From: Asparagopsis taxiformis
Taxonomy: Eukaryota; Rhodophyta; Florideophyceae; Bonnemaisoniales; Bonnemaisoniaceae
Assembly: GCA_030407315.1 (NCBI GenBank)
Contig: JALQPE010000778.1
Span: 1 to 64,000 of the forward strand
Direction: 5' to 3'
DNA length: 64,000 nucleotides
Shown here: positions 32,242 through 42,400 of the stretch, in pieces
Layout: each line of letters starts with the position of its first letter
Numbering within the stretch: the stretch's first letter is position 1
The notes under the pieces: generated by a model
Databases searched by the model: none
What the model saw: only the letters and a program-made list of their open reading frames with translations
What the model was told of the DNA's origin: nothing
Translations under genes and position numbers: made by a program

Positions 32242-33561
32242 ATGACCGGTATCTTCCGCCCCTCCCATGTCCTGGGCTGCATCCTTGTCTTTTCTCTTGT
32301 GACTGCTTCCCTATCGACCTCAGTGCATAACTCGTCCAGACAACAGTCCAACGGAAATCCCTTGGCTGGCCGCCCGTTCTACATCAATCCAGCGTACAGA
32401 AGGTTGGTCTCCCGTGCAGTCCGATCTGCTCCGAGATCACAGAAGAGAACCCTCCGAAAGCTGCTCAACAAGCCTGTCGCCATCTGGCTGGCATCCAAGG
32501 CCAGCACACGTCTCAACGGTCCAGGAACCATGAAGGGGGCTCTGGCTGATGCTGAAAGCAAGTCCAATTCGCCCCTCGTCACTTTCGTCATCTACAACCT
32601 ACCCAACCGTGACTGTGCCGCCGCTGCCTCTTCCGGGGAGATATGCTGCAGCTACTTTGGAGATGGGCGGTGCAACTATTTCGATTCGGCCAACAACTGT
32701 GCCAACGGGCTCAGGGAGTACAAGGAGCAGTTTATTGATGTCATCACGACAAACATAAGGCCGTTCTGTGGAAAGGTTCCCATGGCATTCATCCTAGAAC
32801 CAGACAGTCTACCAAACTTGGTCACCAATCTCGGCGCACCGTCCTGTGGAAACAATGGCACAAAGGCAGCTTACAGAGAGGGAATTCTGTACGCTGCATC
32901 GGAGCTGAAGAGAGCTTGCAGCAGTTCTAGTGTGTACCTTGATGCGGCGCACGGCGGATGGCTCGGATGGGAGGAAAACAGTAAAGGATTTGCTCGAGAG
33001 CTTGCCCGAATTGGCGTTCACAGACATCTACGAGGCTTTGCGATCAATGTGTCCAACTATCAGGAAATGGGACCGGTGTGTCCTCGAATCGGATTTTGCA
33101 ACGGGGGCGCCAATGCCGGACATCCATGCTGCCGAGAGACGTGCGGTCTCGCCAGAGCATACAACCCGGGGCATACAGTTTTGAACTATGCAGTTTCATT
33201 GCGCGCAGCGGTCGAGGAGGAGATTGCGGGCTTCAAGCCGCGAATGATTATTGACACGTCGCGGAACGGAGCAATAGGGGCGAGGAGGAGCTGCAATAAC
33301 TGGTGCAATGCACGGGACGCTCGGAACGGACCCAACCCGTCTACGAGGACTGCAATTCCCGGGGTGGTGGATGCGTACATGTGGATCAAGCCTCCGGGAG
33401 AGAGCGATGGGTGCACGGAGATATTGCCGAGTGGCGGGAGATGCGGGCGATTTGACCGTGTGTGCGCGTCGGAGGATAGTATTGGGAGTCGTGCGGGAGA
33501 GCCGCGTGCACCTGAGGCAGGTTCATTTTTCGCGTACCAGGCGTTCAAGCTTGCGTCGTAA
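32242..33561 (+). CDS. Secreted GH6 family glycoside hydrolase (beta-1,4-glucanase type)
   Basis: A 439-residue protein with an N-terminal signal peptide (VLGCILVFSLVTASLS). The GH6 domain starts near FYINPAYRR. Visible landmarks are YNLPNRDCAAAA (Asp near the +1 site), ILEPDSLPNLVTN with the catalytic acid Asp near residue 195, GFAINVSNYQ, IIDTSRNG (the position of the proposed base Asp), NNWCNAR, and DAYMWIKPPGESDG near the C-terminus. All match fungal Cel6-type enzymes. Cysteines are abundant. There is no cellulose-binding module and no linker. GH6 enzymes invert and cleave beta-1,4-glucan outside the cell, so a wall-remodelling or glucan-degrading role is inferred. It is the only one of three GH6 genes here with an undamaged frame. 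Confidence 0.92.
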   Translation: MTGIFRPSHVLGCILVFSLVTASLSTSVHNSSRQQSNGNPLAGRPFYINPAYRRLVSRAVRSAPRSQKRTLRKLLNKPVAIWLASKASTRLNGPGTMKGALADAESKSNSPLVTFVIYNLPNRDCAAAASSGEICCSYFGDGRCNYFDSANNCANGLREYKEQFIDVITTNIRPFCGKVPMAFILEPDSLPNLVTNLGAPSCGNNGTKAAYREGILYAASELKRACSSSSVYLDAAHGGWLGWEENSKGFARELARIGVHRHLRGFAINVSNYQEMGPVCPRIGFCNGGANAGHPCCRETCGLARAYNPGHTVLNYAVSLRAAVEEEIAGFKPRMIIDTSRNGAIGARRSCNNWCNARDARNGPNPSTRTAIPGVVDAYMWIKPPGESDGCTEILPSGGRCGRFDRVCASEDSIGSRAGEPRAPEAGSFFAYQAFKLAS

Positions 33562-33695
33562 GTTTTGGTCGACGATTTGCGTGTGTGAGGAGGAGGGCGG
33601 ATTTGTTTTGATTAATGTTTGTTTAGTGTGAGTGATAGAGTGTTTGGTAAAAAGGAGTAGGTGGCCGGTTAGCTACTGGTGCAGAAATAAAGGAG

Positions 33696-33772
33696 TGTTG
33701 GGATATCCGTATAACCAGGTGAGATGCCAGCGGTAGTGTCTGCGCAGGCACAACATTCTTTATAGTCTAACA
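33696..33772 (+). repeat. 77-bp solo-LTR-like repeat (right arm copy)
   Basis: TGTTGGGATATCC...AGTCTAACA, 134 bp after the GH6 stop. Flanks AGGAG and GGGAG differ by one base, consistent with a decayed 5-bp target duplication. Confidence 0.75.
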
Positions 33773-33874
33773 GGGAGCGAAGTGAGAGGGGAGTGGTGGG
33801 AGAAGGAAGTGATTGTAGAGGGGGAAGAGAGTCGGATAAGAGGGAAACAGTGAGAACTGTGGAAAAAGAAAGCT

Positions 33875-33959
33875 AGCTCGTGCCGGGAATTGAACCCGGA
33901 TCTCTTCGGTGACAGCGAAATATACAGTGGTGGAGGAGTAACCATTATACGACACGAAC
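33875..33959 (-). tRNA. tRNA-Asp(GUC) with a 13-nt insertion in the D arm
   Basis: On the minus strand: a 7-bp acceptor stem (GTTCGTG with CACGAGC); T8; D stem GTAT/GTAT; a D loop with GG; anticodon stem TTTCG/CGAAG; loop CTGTCAC (anticodon GUC); variable AGAT; T stem CCGGG/CCCGG; and T loop TTCAATT. All fit if 13 nt (CTCCTCCACCACT) are removed between GGTTA of the D loop and the 3' D strand. The remaining sequence then follows the standard eukaryotic tRNA-Asp layout exactly. No insertion is needed at the usual 37/38 site. Ectopic introns are known in red algal nuclear tRNAs. Odd point: the discriminator would be U, not the G usual for tRNA-Asp. Alternative: a tRNA-derived pseudogene. Confidence 0.75.
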
Positions 33960-34109
33960 GTTGGTGCTGTTGGGGAAGGGGCGGGATACGCAGTATCTGA
34001 ACCTTCTGCTTCCCACTTGGTAGATTTTTAACGTGATTTTTGGGCTCACCAGGGTCTTGCTAATTTTTATATTTCTTAGTCGGGCCAACAACACATCGAA
34101 ATGCTGGAA

Positions 34110-34449
34110 CAGCTGTGATGCACGACGCGTCCGACATGGAACTCGGAAACAAGGTTCTGAAATCGGTGGAAAATGTGGGCCGAATATGTGGAGGTAACAA
34201 GTGGAGATCAACGATTGGATGTACTCGAAATGAATCAAAGTGATGATTGGTCGATTCACTTATCTACAATGCACAAAGACAACTAAAAAACGTAATTTCT
34301 TGCTCTCGCACGTGTCGTATCTTCCGGACTACACGCGCTGCAACTCGCACGCGCAGCCGGTCGCGAGTCGCACAGCTCGCCCTTACCGAAACAAATCCTC
34401 ATCGGCCGCAACAGCATGAAACTATCGACAGACCAATTACAACTCGGAT
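34110..34449. other. Spacer between duplication border and secreted-protein gene
   Basis: Nothing recognised. Confidence 0.4.
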
Positions 34450-35037
34450 TCAGAATTGACAGCTGGCAAACCCGGAATCATCGCCATCACACTCGCGACA
34501 ACACCGCTGATTCCGCTTGAGGACCAGATCTATGTACTCAAAAACGCCCGGGAATCGCTGCATGCACAGCGGACGTGCTGCGCGTGTAATGCACGTGTTC
34601 AAACAGTTCATCTGTGCTTCGGATGCTTGCAACACACGATGTTCGGGAGTTAGGAAAGAATTTCCGAGCTGATCGCAGGTGCATAGCGGAATGATCCTTT
34701 CAAATGGTTTGTCGTCCTCCGGTTTCTTGCCATTTTCTACGAATATGTCCTCGTCGGATGAGACCACGAGTAGCTGGAATTGGCATGTGAATTGGCGTTG
34801 GTCCGATGGACTTGGTAGATCTTGGTCGCCGGTAGAACAGGCAAACATTTGACTGTTTTTACAACGGGTGATACGGCAGTTTTTGTTGGTTTGTTGTATT
34901 TTGACACATTGTTCACGCGTCTCCTCGAAAGAGCGACAGACTTCGGGACAGGTGGCGAGTGTGTGCACGGCACCTGTCGTGAAAGATATGGATAGAAGGA
35001 GCGTGACGAGACAGAAGAGCAGGTTGGTCAGGCACAT
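34450..35037 (-). CDS. Small secreted cysteine-rich protein
   Basis: 195 residues. An N-terminal signal peptide (LLFCLVTLLLSISFTTG, cleavage near residue 22) is followed by a mature part with 16 cysteines, an even number that suits eight disulphides. They occur as CPEVC, CVKIQQTNKNCRITRC, LCTC, CLNTC, and CCREC near the end. No known family is recognised. A TATTTAAAC lies 59 bp upstream, resembling the TATA boxes of neighbouring secreted-protein genes. Location outside the cell is inferred; function unknown. Confidence 0.75.
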   Translation of the reverse strand: MCLTNLLFCLVTLLLSISFTTGAVHTLATCPEVCRSFEETREQCVKIQQTNKNCRITRCKNSQMFACSTGDQDLPSPSDQRQFTCQFQLLVVSSDEDIFVENGKKPEDDKPFERIIPLCTCDQLGNSFLTPEHRVLQASEAQMNCLNTCITRAARPLCMQRFPGVFEYIDLVLKRNQRCCRECDGDDSGFASCQF

Positions 35038-35095
35038 TTTTGTGATGTAAATTTCTGAGCGGATGGCTAAGGTAGACTGAACTGGAGGAAGCAGT

Positions 35096-35104
35096 GTTTA
35101 AATA
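35096..35104 (-). promoter_or_regulatory. TATA-like element of cysteine-rich gene
   Basis: TATTTAAAC on the minus strand, 59 bp before the ATG at 35037; a one-base variant of the local TATATAAAC motif. Confidence 0.45.
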
Positions 35105-35909
35105 AGCTGCAGGTGTAGATCGTCTGGTAGCACAGATACAAATGAAAAGATACGACTGCGGTTTTGATTTCATGACACACAAGTTGCCCAGCTCGAAGAA
35201 GGGACGTGACCGGGGGTGAGCTATGTTTCAATTGTAGTGTGCGAAGTAAGTTTACAAGACACAGACTAGTCTGTGGTATAAATCCACCAATGCACAATTT
35301 TTCCATCATCCAATCACGCCGCGTTTCGTTCCCGTGATGTGGTGACGCTTGCCTGGGGTGAACATAACGAACCGCGTCGTCCGAAAGCTGCCCCGTTGGT
35401 GAGCGGCTGATTGATGCGTCGGGAAAGCACAAGATCAAGTGTTACATCACAAGTGTATATGTTCGTTTGGATAGGCACTTCACGAAGCGCTCAGCCTTGT
35501 TGAAAGCGAATGTGCACCCGACCTTCGTCGTGGCACTCATGTCCTACTGTGCTGGTATATAATGGGTATCAAGCGGGCTCGGGTGGTGTGGTGCCTCGTT
35601 GGAAATCCATGTCGACATTATGCTCTGGTTACCGCGACGCTCAGCGGCAACATGATACGAGACGGCAATGGATGGGCGCGCGCGAATTTGCAGCCAACGA
35701 GTTGTATTGAGTGAACGTCATGGAACGATGATACCAATCCGATGGTGACTGATTAATGATGCAATTGGACACGTTTGCAGTGACAAAAGATACCAAATTA
35801 AAAAAAATATCTGCTCCTTCAGCGAGAGACATCTGTCCCATCAAACAAGCTCATCCGCACAAAATTACCTCATCCGCCTCCATCATCTTCGAACCTTCTA
35901 AAACTTCAA
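35105..35909. other. Intergenic region
   Basis: No supported gene between the divergent genes at 35037 and 35910. Confidence 0.4.
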
Positions 35910-38030
35910 ATGTCGGCCCCGGCCCGTTCACATCGATCGCTCGCCCGTCGTTTCCCATCCATTCGTCACGCATGGCACGCACGCGGCGCTGCCAACACTC
36001 GACTCGACTTCCATGCCGCAATTCCCGCCTTTCTGGCTCTTCTTCGTGAAATCGACCGCTATCCAACGCTGTACACCGACCACCGCACACTGAGCCGCGC
36101 CATCCGTCGCTACGAAACATGCTGGATTCCTCTGCGCCTCGCGTATCCGCATCGGTGTCTCGCACCGCCCCTCGATGTGCAATGGATCTGGCTTTGTCAT
36201 ATGCTCAGTCCCGTTGATTATGCGCGCGATATGACCCGTATACGAGCAGTGTATTCGCTGCCCGGCACGGAGATGCTCGATCATCGAATTTTGACTCACT
36301 CCCAACGACTTCCTGCAATGGTGGCCGCGAGGGATGTGTGGAATGCGCGGTTTCCGAACGAGCGCTTCGAATTTGTGCATCACCGTGGTGGTGATCTTGA
36401 TGATCCGATGCACTTCGAGTCCGTGATTGAATACGATCTCATTACAGCTGCTGGTCGACAGATGGCGTTTTATTATCAGATCTGTTTGCCGCAGTATTCG
36501 GATAGACGGTTTATTGATGCAGCGGTACAGCGCTATTTGAAGGGCTTTCTTTATTTGAAACGTTTATATCCCCGTGAAGTGATAGTTCCAACCTATGACA
36601 TAGATCTCGTCTGGCACTGTCATATGTTGCATCCCACACTATACGCAGAAGATACCAAGCAAATGACCAAGTTTCTACTTCCGCATGATGATTCATTGAA
36701 TGATCGATCCATAGACTCCGATCTCATCAATGCGTGGAAGACGACATGCCAATTATGGCGCAAGCATATTTCTAGACATGGACCCGCTGTTCCCGGTGCA
36801 ATGTTTCGCGGCAATATCACTTCTGCTGAACGCGCTTTGCGACCTGCTATTCAGACATCTATCTCCAAGCTAATCGCCACTTTCGACGCAGATAGTTCAC
36901 GAGAGATCACTGGAAAAGTCGTAAAGATTACACCAGACAACTTTAGACAGGCCTCATCGACAGATATACCATGGCTTCATCTCGCAGATCCCGCACGAAT
37001 CGACGAATCCGCACTGAAAATCGACCGTTATACACAATTCATCATCGAACCACATGGGACGTCTGCGCTTCAAAGCGTTGTCAGACACCGCGTACTATCG
37101 CCTTGTGGCGCCCATGAAATCTGTAGAAAGATCTTCTCTTCTATCGAAATCCATGCAACACATCCGGAGGCCGGTGACAATCTCCCGCTTGCAACCGCGC
37201 ATACCATGGATGATAGCCAGCTTATCACTGACGCAAATCAACTCGAGTCCACAGCAGACGCGCGGAATGTACTGCAGAAGGACGAATTGGCATATTTGCT
37301 ACGAATTGCGGGTGAAGATGCGGCGATTATCATTGGATCCTGGCGGTCGTTTGCGGCACCCATCCCTGGCCGACCCGGTGTAGAAGGCGGTCGATTCGGC
37401 CGGCCTGGCGTGCGTGGCCGGGAGGGACATCTGGAGCTACGGCTCGGGGTCTTGAAATATGTCACAGAATGCGGGTATAAAGTGGAGTGGCAGATAATCC
37501 AGATGATGAACGAGAACAATCCTTCTGTTTTCAAGTTTCGTGATAGCATTTCACCATTGTCGTCGAACGATACATCAGTAACTGTTGACTTTGCGCAAGG
37601 TAGAATATCATGCTCCCATGCTTCCAGTATACTTGTAGGTTATCTGATAGCAATCACAGCAGCATCCGCATATGTATCATTGCAACCGCGTTTCAAGCCG
37701 GACGGTGATTTGCAGCGGGAGGAGGTGACATGGTATCCGGCATGGGCGACAGCTCAGAGGGGATTTGCGATGTTGGAAGGAGCGGGTGGTGAATGCCGTG
37801 AAAAAGATTCAGAGTCGTGGGGTGATTTGGCAGATGCGTGTTTTGGGGACGAATCATTCGTAGGTGCTGCAAAAGATTTCCGTCCGCGTCAACGATTCGC
37901 AGCTGATACAAGATCTCCTTACTTTAAAGGTCGCAGGGTGTACGTAACGTGCAGCGTGCCTGGTGGATGTGGTGGCTGCGGGGGCTGTGGCGGTGGTGGG
38001 GGTTTTGCGAATTATGCCGAGGGGTGTTGA
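35910..38030 (+). CDS. Glycine-rich domain-containing protein-like (GRDP / DUF1399 family)
   Basis: 706 residues, no signal peptide. Two copies of the family hallmark are visible: PPLDVQWIWLCHMLSP near residue 88 and VPTYDIDLVWHCHMLHP near residue 228. These paired D-x-x-W-x-C-H-M-L motifs define the GRDP-like family of plants, fungi and other eukaryotes. The middle region continues the family fold; it includes a glycine/arginine stretch (PGRPGVEGGRFGRPGVRG) near residue 490. The C-terminus is glycine/cysteine-rich (GGCGGCGGCGG), which gives the family its name. Plant members affect development and stress responses by unclear means; the role here is unknown. The ATG at 35910 gives a full-length start and the frame is intact. 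Confidence 0.85.
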   Translation: MSAPARSHRSLARRFPSIRHAWHARGAANTRLDFHAAIPAFLALLREIDRYPTLYTDHRTLSRAIRRYETCWIPLRLAYPHRCLAPPLDVQWIWLCHMLSPVDYARDMTRIRAVYSLPGTEMLDHRILTHSQRLPAMVAARDVWNARFPNERFEFVHHRGGDLDDPMHFESVIEYDLITAAGRQMAFYYQICLPQYSDRRFIDAAVQRYLKGFLYLKRLYPREVIVPTYDIDLVWHCHMLHPTLYAEDTKQMTKFLLPHDDSLNDRSIDSDLINAWKTTCQLWRKHISRHGPAVPGAMFRGNITSAERALRPAIQTSISKLIATFDADSSREITGKVVKITPDNFRQASSTDIPWLHLADPARIDESALKIDRYTQFIIEPHGTSALQSVVRHRVLSPCGAHEICRKIFSSIEIHATHPEAGDNLPLATAHTMDDSQLITDANQLESTADARNVLQKDELAYLLRIAGEDAAIIIGSWRSFAAPIPGRPGVEGGRFGRPGVRGREGHLELRLGVLKYVTECGYKVEWQIIQMMNENNPSVFKFRDSISPLSSNDTSVTVDFAQGRISCSHASSILVGYLIAITAASAYVSLQPRFKPDGDLQREEVTWYPAWATAQRGFAMLEGAGGECREKDSESWGDLADACFGDESFVGAAKDFRPRQRFAADTRSPYFKGRRVYVTCSVPGGCGGCGGCGGGGGFANYAEGC

Positions 38031-38221
38031 GAAAAACCTGTGGGAGGAGTAAAATCGCTTGCCCAGATGTTGGGCGTTATTTTGCTTCTTGGTGAGGAGA
38101 TCCGACAAAATCGTATGGAACACTTCAAGTCGTATATCGGACTGCGAAAAGTTTGGAGGACGTGGACCAAAACGCGACACACAAAGACAGTCCTGTATTT
38201 AAACGCCCAGCAAAAAAAACT

Positions 38222-38314
38222 AGCCACCACCGAGATTTGAACTCGAGACCTCTTGATCGCTTGCGGATCACTCCTGCTACTAGTCAAGCGCTCTACCAAC
38301 TGAGCTATAGCGGC
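38222..38314 (-). tRNA. tRNA-Thr(AGU) with a 20-nt intron at 37/38
   Basis: On the minus strand: acceptor GCCGCTA/TGGTGGC, D arm GCTC-AGTTGGTA-GAGC, anticodon stem CTTGA/TCAAG, loop CTAGTA...A (anticodon AGU), T arm TCGAG-TTCAAAT-CTCGG. A 20-nt intron (GCAGGAGTGATCCGCAAGCG) sits at the canonical 37/38 position. Mature length is 73 nt. It lies 190 bp after the GRDP gene, convergent with it. Confidence 0.9.
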
Positions 38315-38851
38315 TTTCAACGGACATTGCAGTTGCTCGAAGGGGTGCGGGGTCCGTTTTTATTAACAACCGGGTACAGCTTCATGTGTCTTGAATGCTT
38401 GACATGGACCTCTTCAGAACAATACATAACAAAATGGAGACAGTCAAATGGTTCAGTTCAGATCTGCAGACTTGTTGAGACAAATTGAAAGATCCCGTGT
38501 TGTGCATGCGGTTTTCCAGCTTTTATTGATGACAGGTATTGTTCAGACGGCATCATTATTTCTCTTCGGAGTAGAATTCCATCGTTCACAAAAGGAGATG
38601 TTGACATATCCCCAATACTGGACCGGAAAACCAAAACGGATCAGGTCATGGATCTGAATAGAGGACTATAATTGAGCAGATGACCTCTCGTTTAAATGAG
38701 GAGCAAAAACAAGTGTGCAATTTTCACGCTCAAATTCTCGTTTCAGAACAACTACAGACTTTACTTCATTCTAAGTACTCGAGCGACTGTGCTTGGCGCT
38801 AAATCGCAAAGTTCCTGCAGAAACTCTTGATGAACCTGCTATCCAAACATC
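38315..38851. other. Intergenic region
   Basis: Nothing recognised. Confidence 0.4.
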
Positions 38852-39376
38852 CTAATTTCGTCCAACTCGGAAAACAATGCACTTGTTCTCCCTCCTTCCA
38901 ACATTGTTCCTGTTGGAACTGACGCGACGGCCGGTCGGGAACAGAAGCTGGTACTGCTTGAAGAAGACCCTGATGCAAGCACCACGTGCAAGCCTCCTCT
39001 GATTGCCCTGAAGCATTTCATGAACCAAAGCGGATCCAGAAGTGCCGGTGAGTCTAGCGGGCTTGACGACAGTTGGAGAAAAAGACTGATCGCCGAATTG
39101 CGTCACTGGAACTGCACGTCCACGAACAAAGGCCTCCACAATAATATTGTTTGTGTTCAGCACACCAATGCGCTCTCCTGGCTCGAGAGAGATGATGCGT
39201 GGTGTGAACGGAGTATCAGCCGGTCCGAGCGGGAAGGTTGGTACGCCTCCACGGAGTCCTCGGAAACGGAAGTCGCAGTTCCTGTAGGCGCGGAAGCAGG
39301 CATCTCCTTCGGCGAGAGTGGTCGTGGCGAGCAACAGACCGGCGAGGATGAGCACAATGTGGGATGATGGTGCCAT
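38852..39376 (-). CDS. Small secreted protein of unknown family
   Basis: 174 residues with a clear signal peptide (IVLILAGLLLATTTLAEG, cleavage near residue 22). The mature part has four cysteines (CFRAYRNC near its start; RGACIRVF and NKCIVF near its end), suiting two disulphides, and a basic Arg/Asn-rich stretch near the C-terminus. TATATAAAC lies 97 bp upstream (39473-39481). No family recognised; probably extracellular. Confidence 0.75.
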   Translation of the reverse strand: MAPSSHIVLILAGLLLATTTLAEGDACFRAYRNCDFRFRGLRGGVPTFPLGPADTPFTPRIISLEPGERIGVLNTNNIIVEAFVRGRAVPVTQFGDQSFSPTVVKPARLTGTSGSALVHEMLQGNQRRLARGACIRVFFKQYQLLFPTGRRVSSNRNNVGRRENKCIVFRVGRN

Positions 39377-39472
39377 TTTGGCTGTGTCTGGCGTGATGGG
39401 GAGTGATGGGGGAGGTTTTCCTGTAGTTGGGTGAGGTATTGAGAGGGATCGATGAGAAGGGGTCGAGATGCA

Positions 39473-39481
39473 GTTTATATA
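39473..39481 (-). promoter_or_regulatory. TATA box of secreted-protein gene
   Basis: TATATAAAC on the minus strand, 97 bp before the ATG at 39376. Confidence 0.6.
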
Positions 39482-42400
39482 ATGTTGGCTGAACGATAGT
39501 CGAGATAGTAGAGATATGAATGGGATGTGACAAGGAGAACTGATTTGGAAGGTTGAATCAACTGTTGTGTGATAATGTAAGATGGTTGTGAAGGATGTCG
39601 AGGTTAGCTGGAGATTGGTGTAACTTGGTGCTTTGTATTAACGACGTGTATGCGAATACGGGCCGGGAGAATTACATGGCGAATGGTATGTCAGAGGGTA
39701 TCGGCATGGAAAATTGTCATGAGATCCAACAGTTGTTCTCCTGGAAACGCCAACGGGACTCGGACGAGGATGGGGTGATAACTGGGAATTTGGCGGTGGA
39801 TGTATCATCACTGTCATTGTTTGATAGGTTTGGAAACGACGTAGTTGTGTTACGTGAGAAATTCAAACTTGAGATTCGTTTCTCAAAAAAATCAACAAGT
39901 CATCGACCGACAGACGAACCAGGTCTACGTGTCGTATCGCTTATGACGCTTTTTCATCGACACACAGAATTGTGATACATGTGTATACTCTTCATCCATC
40001 TCATTATAAAGACGTTAAACGTTGATACTGCTTTCGATTGGTAACGTAGTGACACAAGACGAAAATAGCTCGTGAATTATGTCATCGTAGATTGGTGTTA
40101 CTTTCAAGTCGAATATGAAACCATCTTGCTTCACTCGCGTGATGTGCTTTCACAGGCGGTCGCTCGACAACTAGCGCAGCTTGTTACGGCACGGTATTGG
40201 GCTATTGATGTGAGTTTACATATGCTGACGTTATCGGCAGCAAGCCAAGCGACACTAGGTGTACGTTGCGTAGAAAGTCGAATAAATCTCAAAGTTACAT
40301 GAGAAAACCCTATATCTTGCACCTTCACACCTATTTTGTTACCCACATACAACCCTGCAGTTCCTGGTATGCAGCACGTTTGACGAAACGGACACTTCCT
40401 ATTCGTAAAACTAATGTGCTCCCCCCATGCCGTGCTAATTGCGCTGACCCGCCACTCGCCCTCGCCATGGCATGCTATCTGCTTCCAGGGGGATCACGTT
40501 GGAGAGCAGGAATATAAATTTTGCTCACTTGTCTCATACGAAGGCGTACTATGAGGCTGCCGACCTGCAACAACCTTGTAAACTCTTGGCATTTCTCCGA
40601 TGCTAAGATGACCAAGCTGGTTTAAATATCTCCACGCATCGATTGTTGGATTAGGCTATTCTGGTACACCAATTGCAGTCAAGCAGACATACACTGCAAG
40701 GTGTTTGTTCAAACATTCATCGGAAGATGTACGATTGAATGGCGTGTTGATCGGTGCTGGATGCATCTGAAAAAGGATTTCTCCAGCGGACGCTGTGTCG
40801 AATGAAATATACGGAATAATGTTGCAGATTGCAGTAAGCCTTGTTTGCTTCAACGCACAAACATTTTTCATAGCATTGTTGCGGCAGCCGGTTTACAGAA
40901 ACTAAACTGGAACCACGGAAAAGGATATTAACCGCGGGTTGAGTCGGTGACAAAAGCACTTTGGAATAATCAACAACTAATCGTTTTCACCATAAGTTTC
41001 ATTATAGACGTAGTGCCAACATGTGCTTCTGGAATGAGGTGCAAACAAACACCACAATCAGTAAGATTCGACCTTCAAACGAGATTGAAATAACAGCAAA
41101 TCAGACAGACAGTCACGAGTAAAACTCCAGACGTGGGTGAATATCGCGCAGCGGATCCATATGCAGCTCGGATTCCAACGCGCTGTGAGGAAATCACGAT
41201 CTAGTCGTAGTATTTCAACGCGCGAAAACGCAGGTCTACACCGTCCGCATTTCCAACAAAATTACGGACGACCGATTGGCGTAAATATCCCCTGTTACGA
41301 AGTTTGTCGGTCTCGTTAAAAGACCGGTGGTACCCTTCTACATCCACAGGTTCCAATAAAATAAATTTTCAACTTTCCAAGTGCGCAGATCACGATCTCG
41401 CCGTTGAGGATACAGTCGACAAGCACGAGAGCGGCATAGCGACAAACGCTGAACCATACCCGTATTTCTTCGCATCGCACACTGTTAAATTTCGATGAGG
41501 CATCAATATAACACGGCGTCATTAACACCGAACATCACGCATGACGGCCACTCTCTGTGCGCCGGCATTGCGTGAAACATCGAGTTGATGTTTGATGTTT
41601 CGCGTTATTGCACGTTCATCGATGACGCAAGTTGCGTCCAGACTTGACGTGTTTATAAATACAGAAAATGACAGCGTTGTAGAGAACGTCAAACTGTACG
41701 CCTCATGCGGGACGCAGCTATGGTCGCGATAATTTCGAATCTTGCTACAGCCGGCTAACAGCGCGGCTTGCAGCGTTCGAAGTACAGCAGCGGAATCATC
41801 AGCGAGTAATAAGGTCATGACATAATTGCGAATGGCCGATGTAGCATCGATTTCTAGACGATGAATTTCAGTTCTTCTGAAAGCATGATCGATCCGCTGT
41901 CGTCTCCCTTCCTCCCATGATACGATATAATACTTGGCTCAATCCGCGTCAACTAGCGTTTGATCTGCTCCAATTTTCCACAAGCAGCTCGAGTTCTCTC
42001 ATCGACGAAACCATCTCCATCAAATATGCCTCAATCAAGATTTCCAACACTTGTCTTCCATACATGACAGCACTATAATCATCAAATTGACCATTATTCA
42101 AGAAAGCAACAACCACATCGCTATCGCCCGGCACGCGATTGCAGCCAGGCTAAACCGTACGGAACCAATAGCGCATACAATTGCAGTTGCTAATGACGAC
42201 TTTTGAGAAAATTGAAGCTGAATCGCAGTTGCCTCTCTGTTCACCATCGTCGCTTTGTCAGAAGCACTGAATCCACAGCTCGTCCTTCGAGGATATATGA
42301 CAAACTGTCCTTCCTCGGATCGCATCATTCACCTTCTCGAAATCAGCTCCCACTGCGAACCTGCCAGATCTGACTGGCTGTGGAATCAAATGGTATACCA

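Larger units (their letters stand above)
31080..34109 (-). repeat. Right arm of the 3-kb inverted duplication
   Basis: Reverse complement of 7181-10215. It carries intact forms of everything that is damaged in the left arm: the GH6 frame and the tRNA helices. This arm therefore represents the ancestral state, or the better-resolved consensus. Confidence 0.9.
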
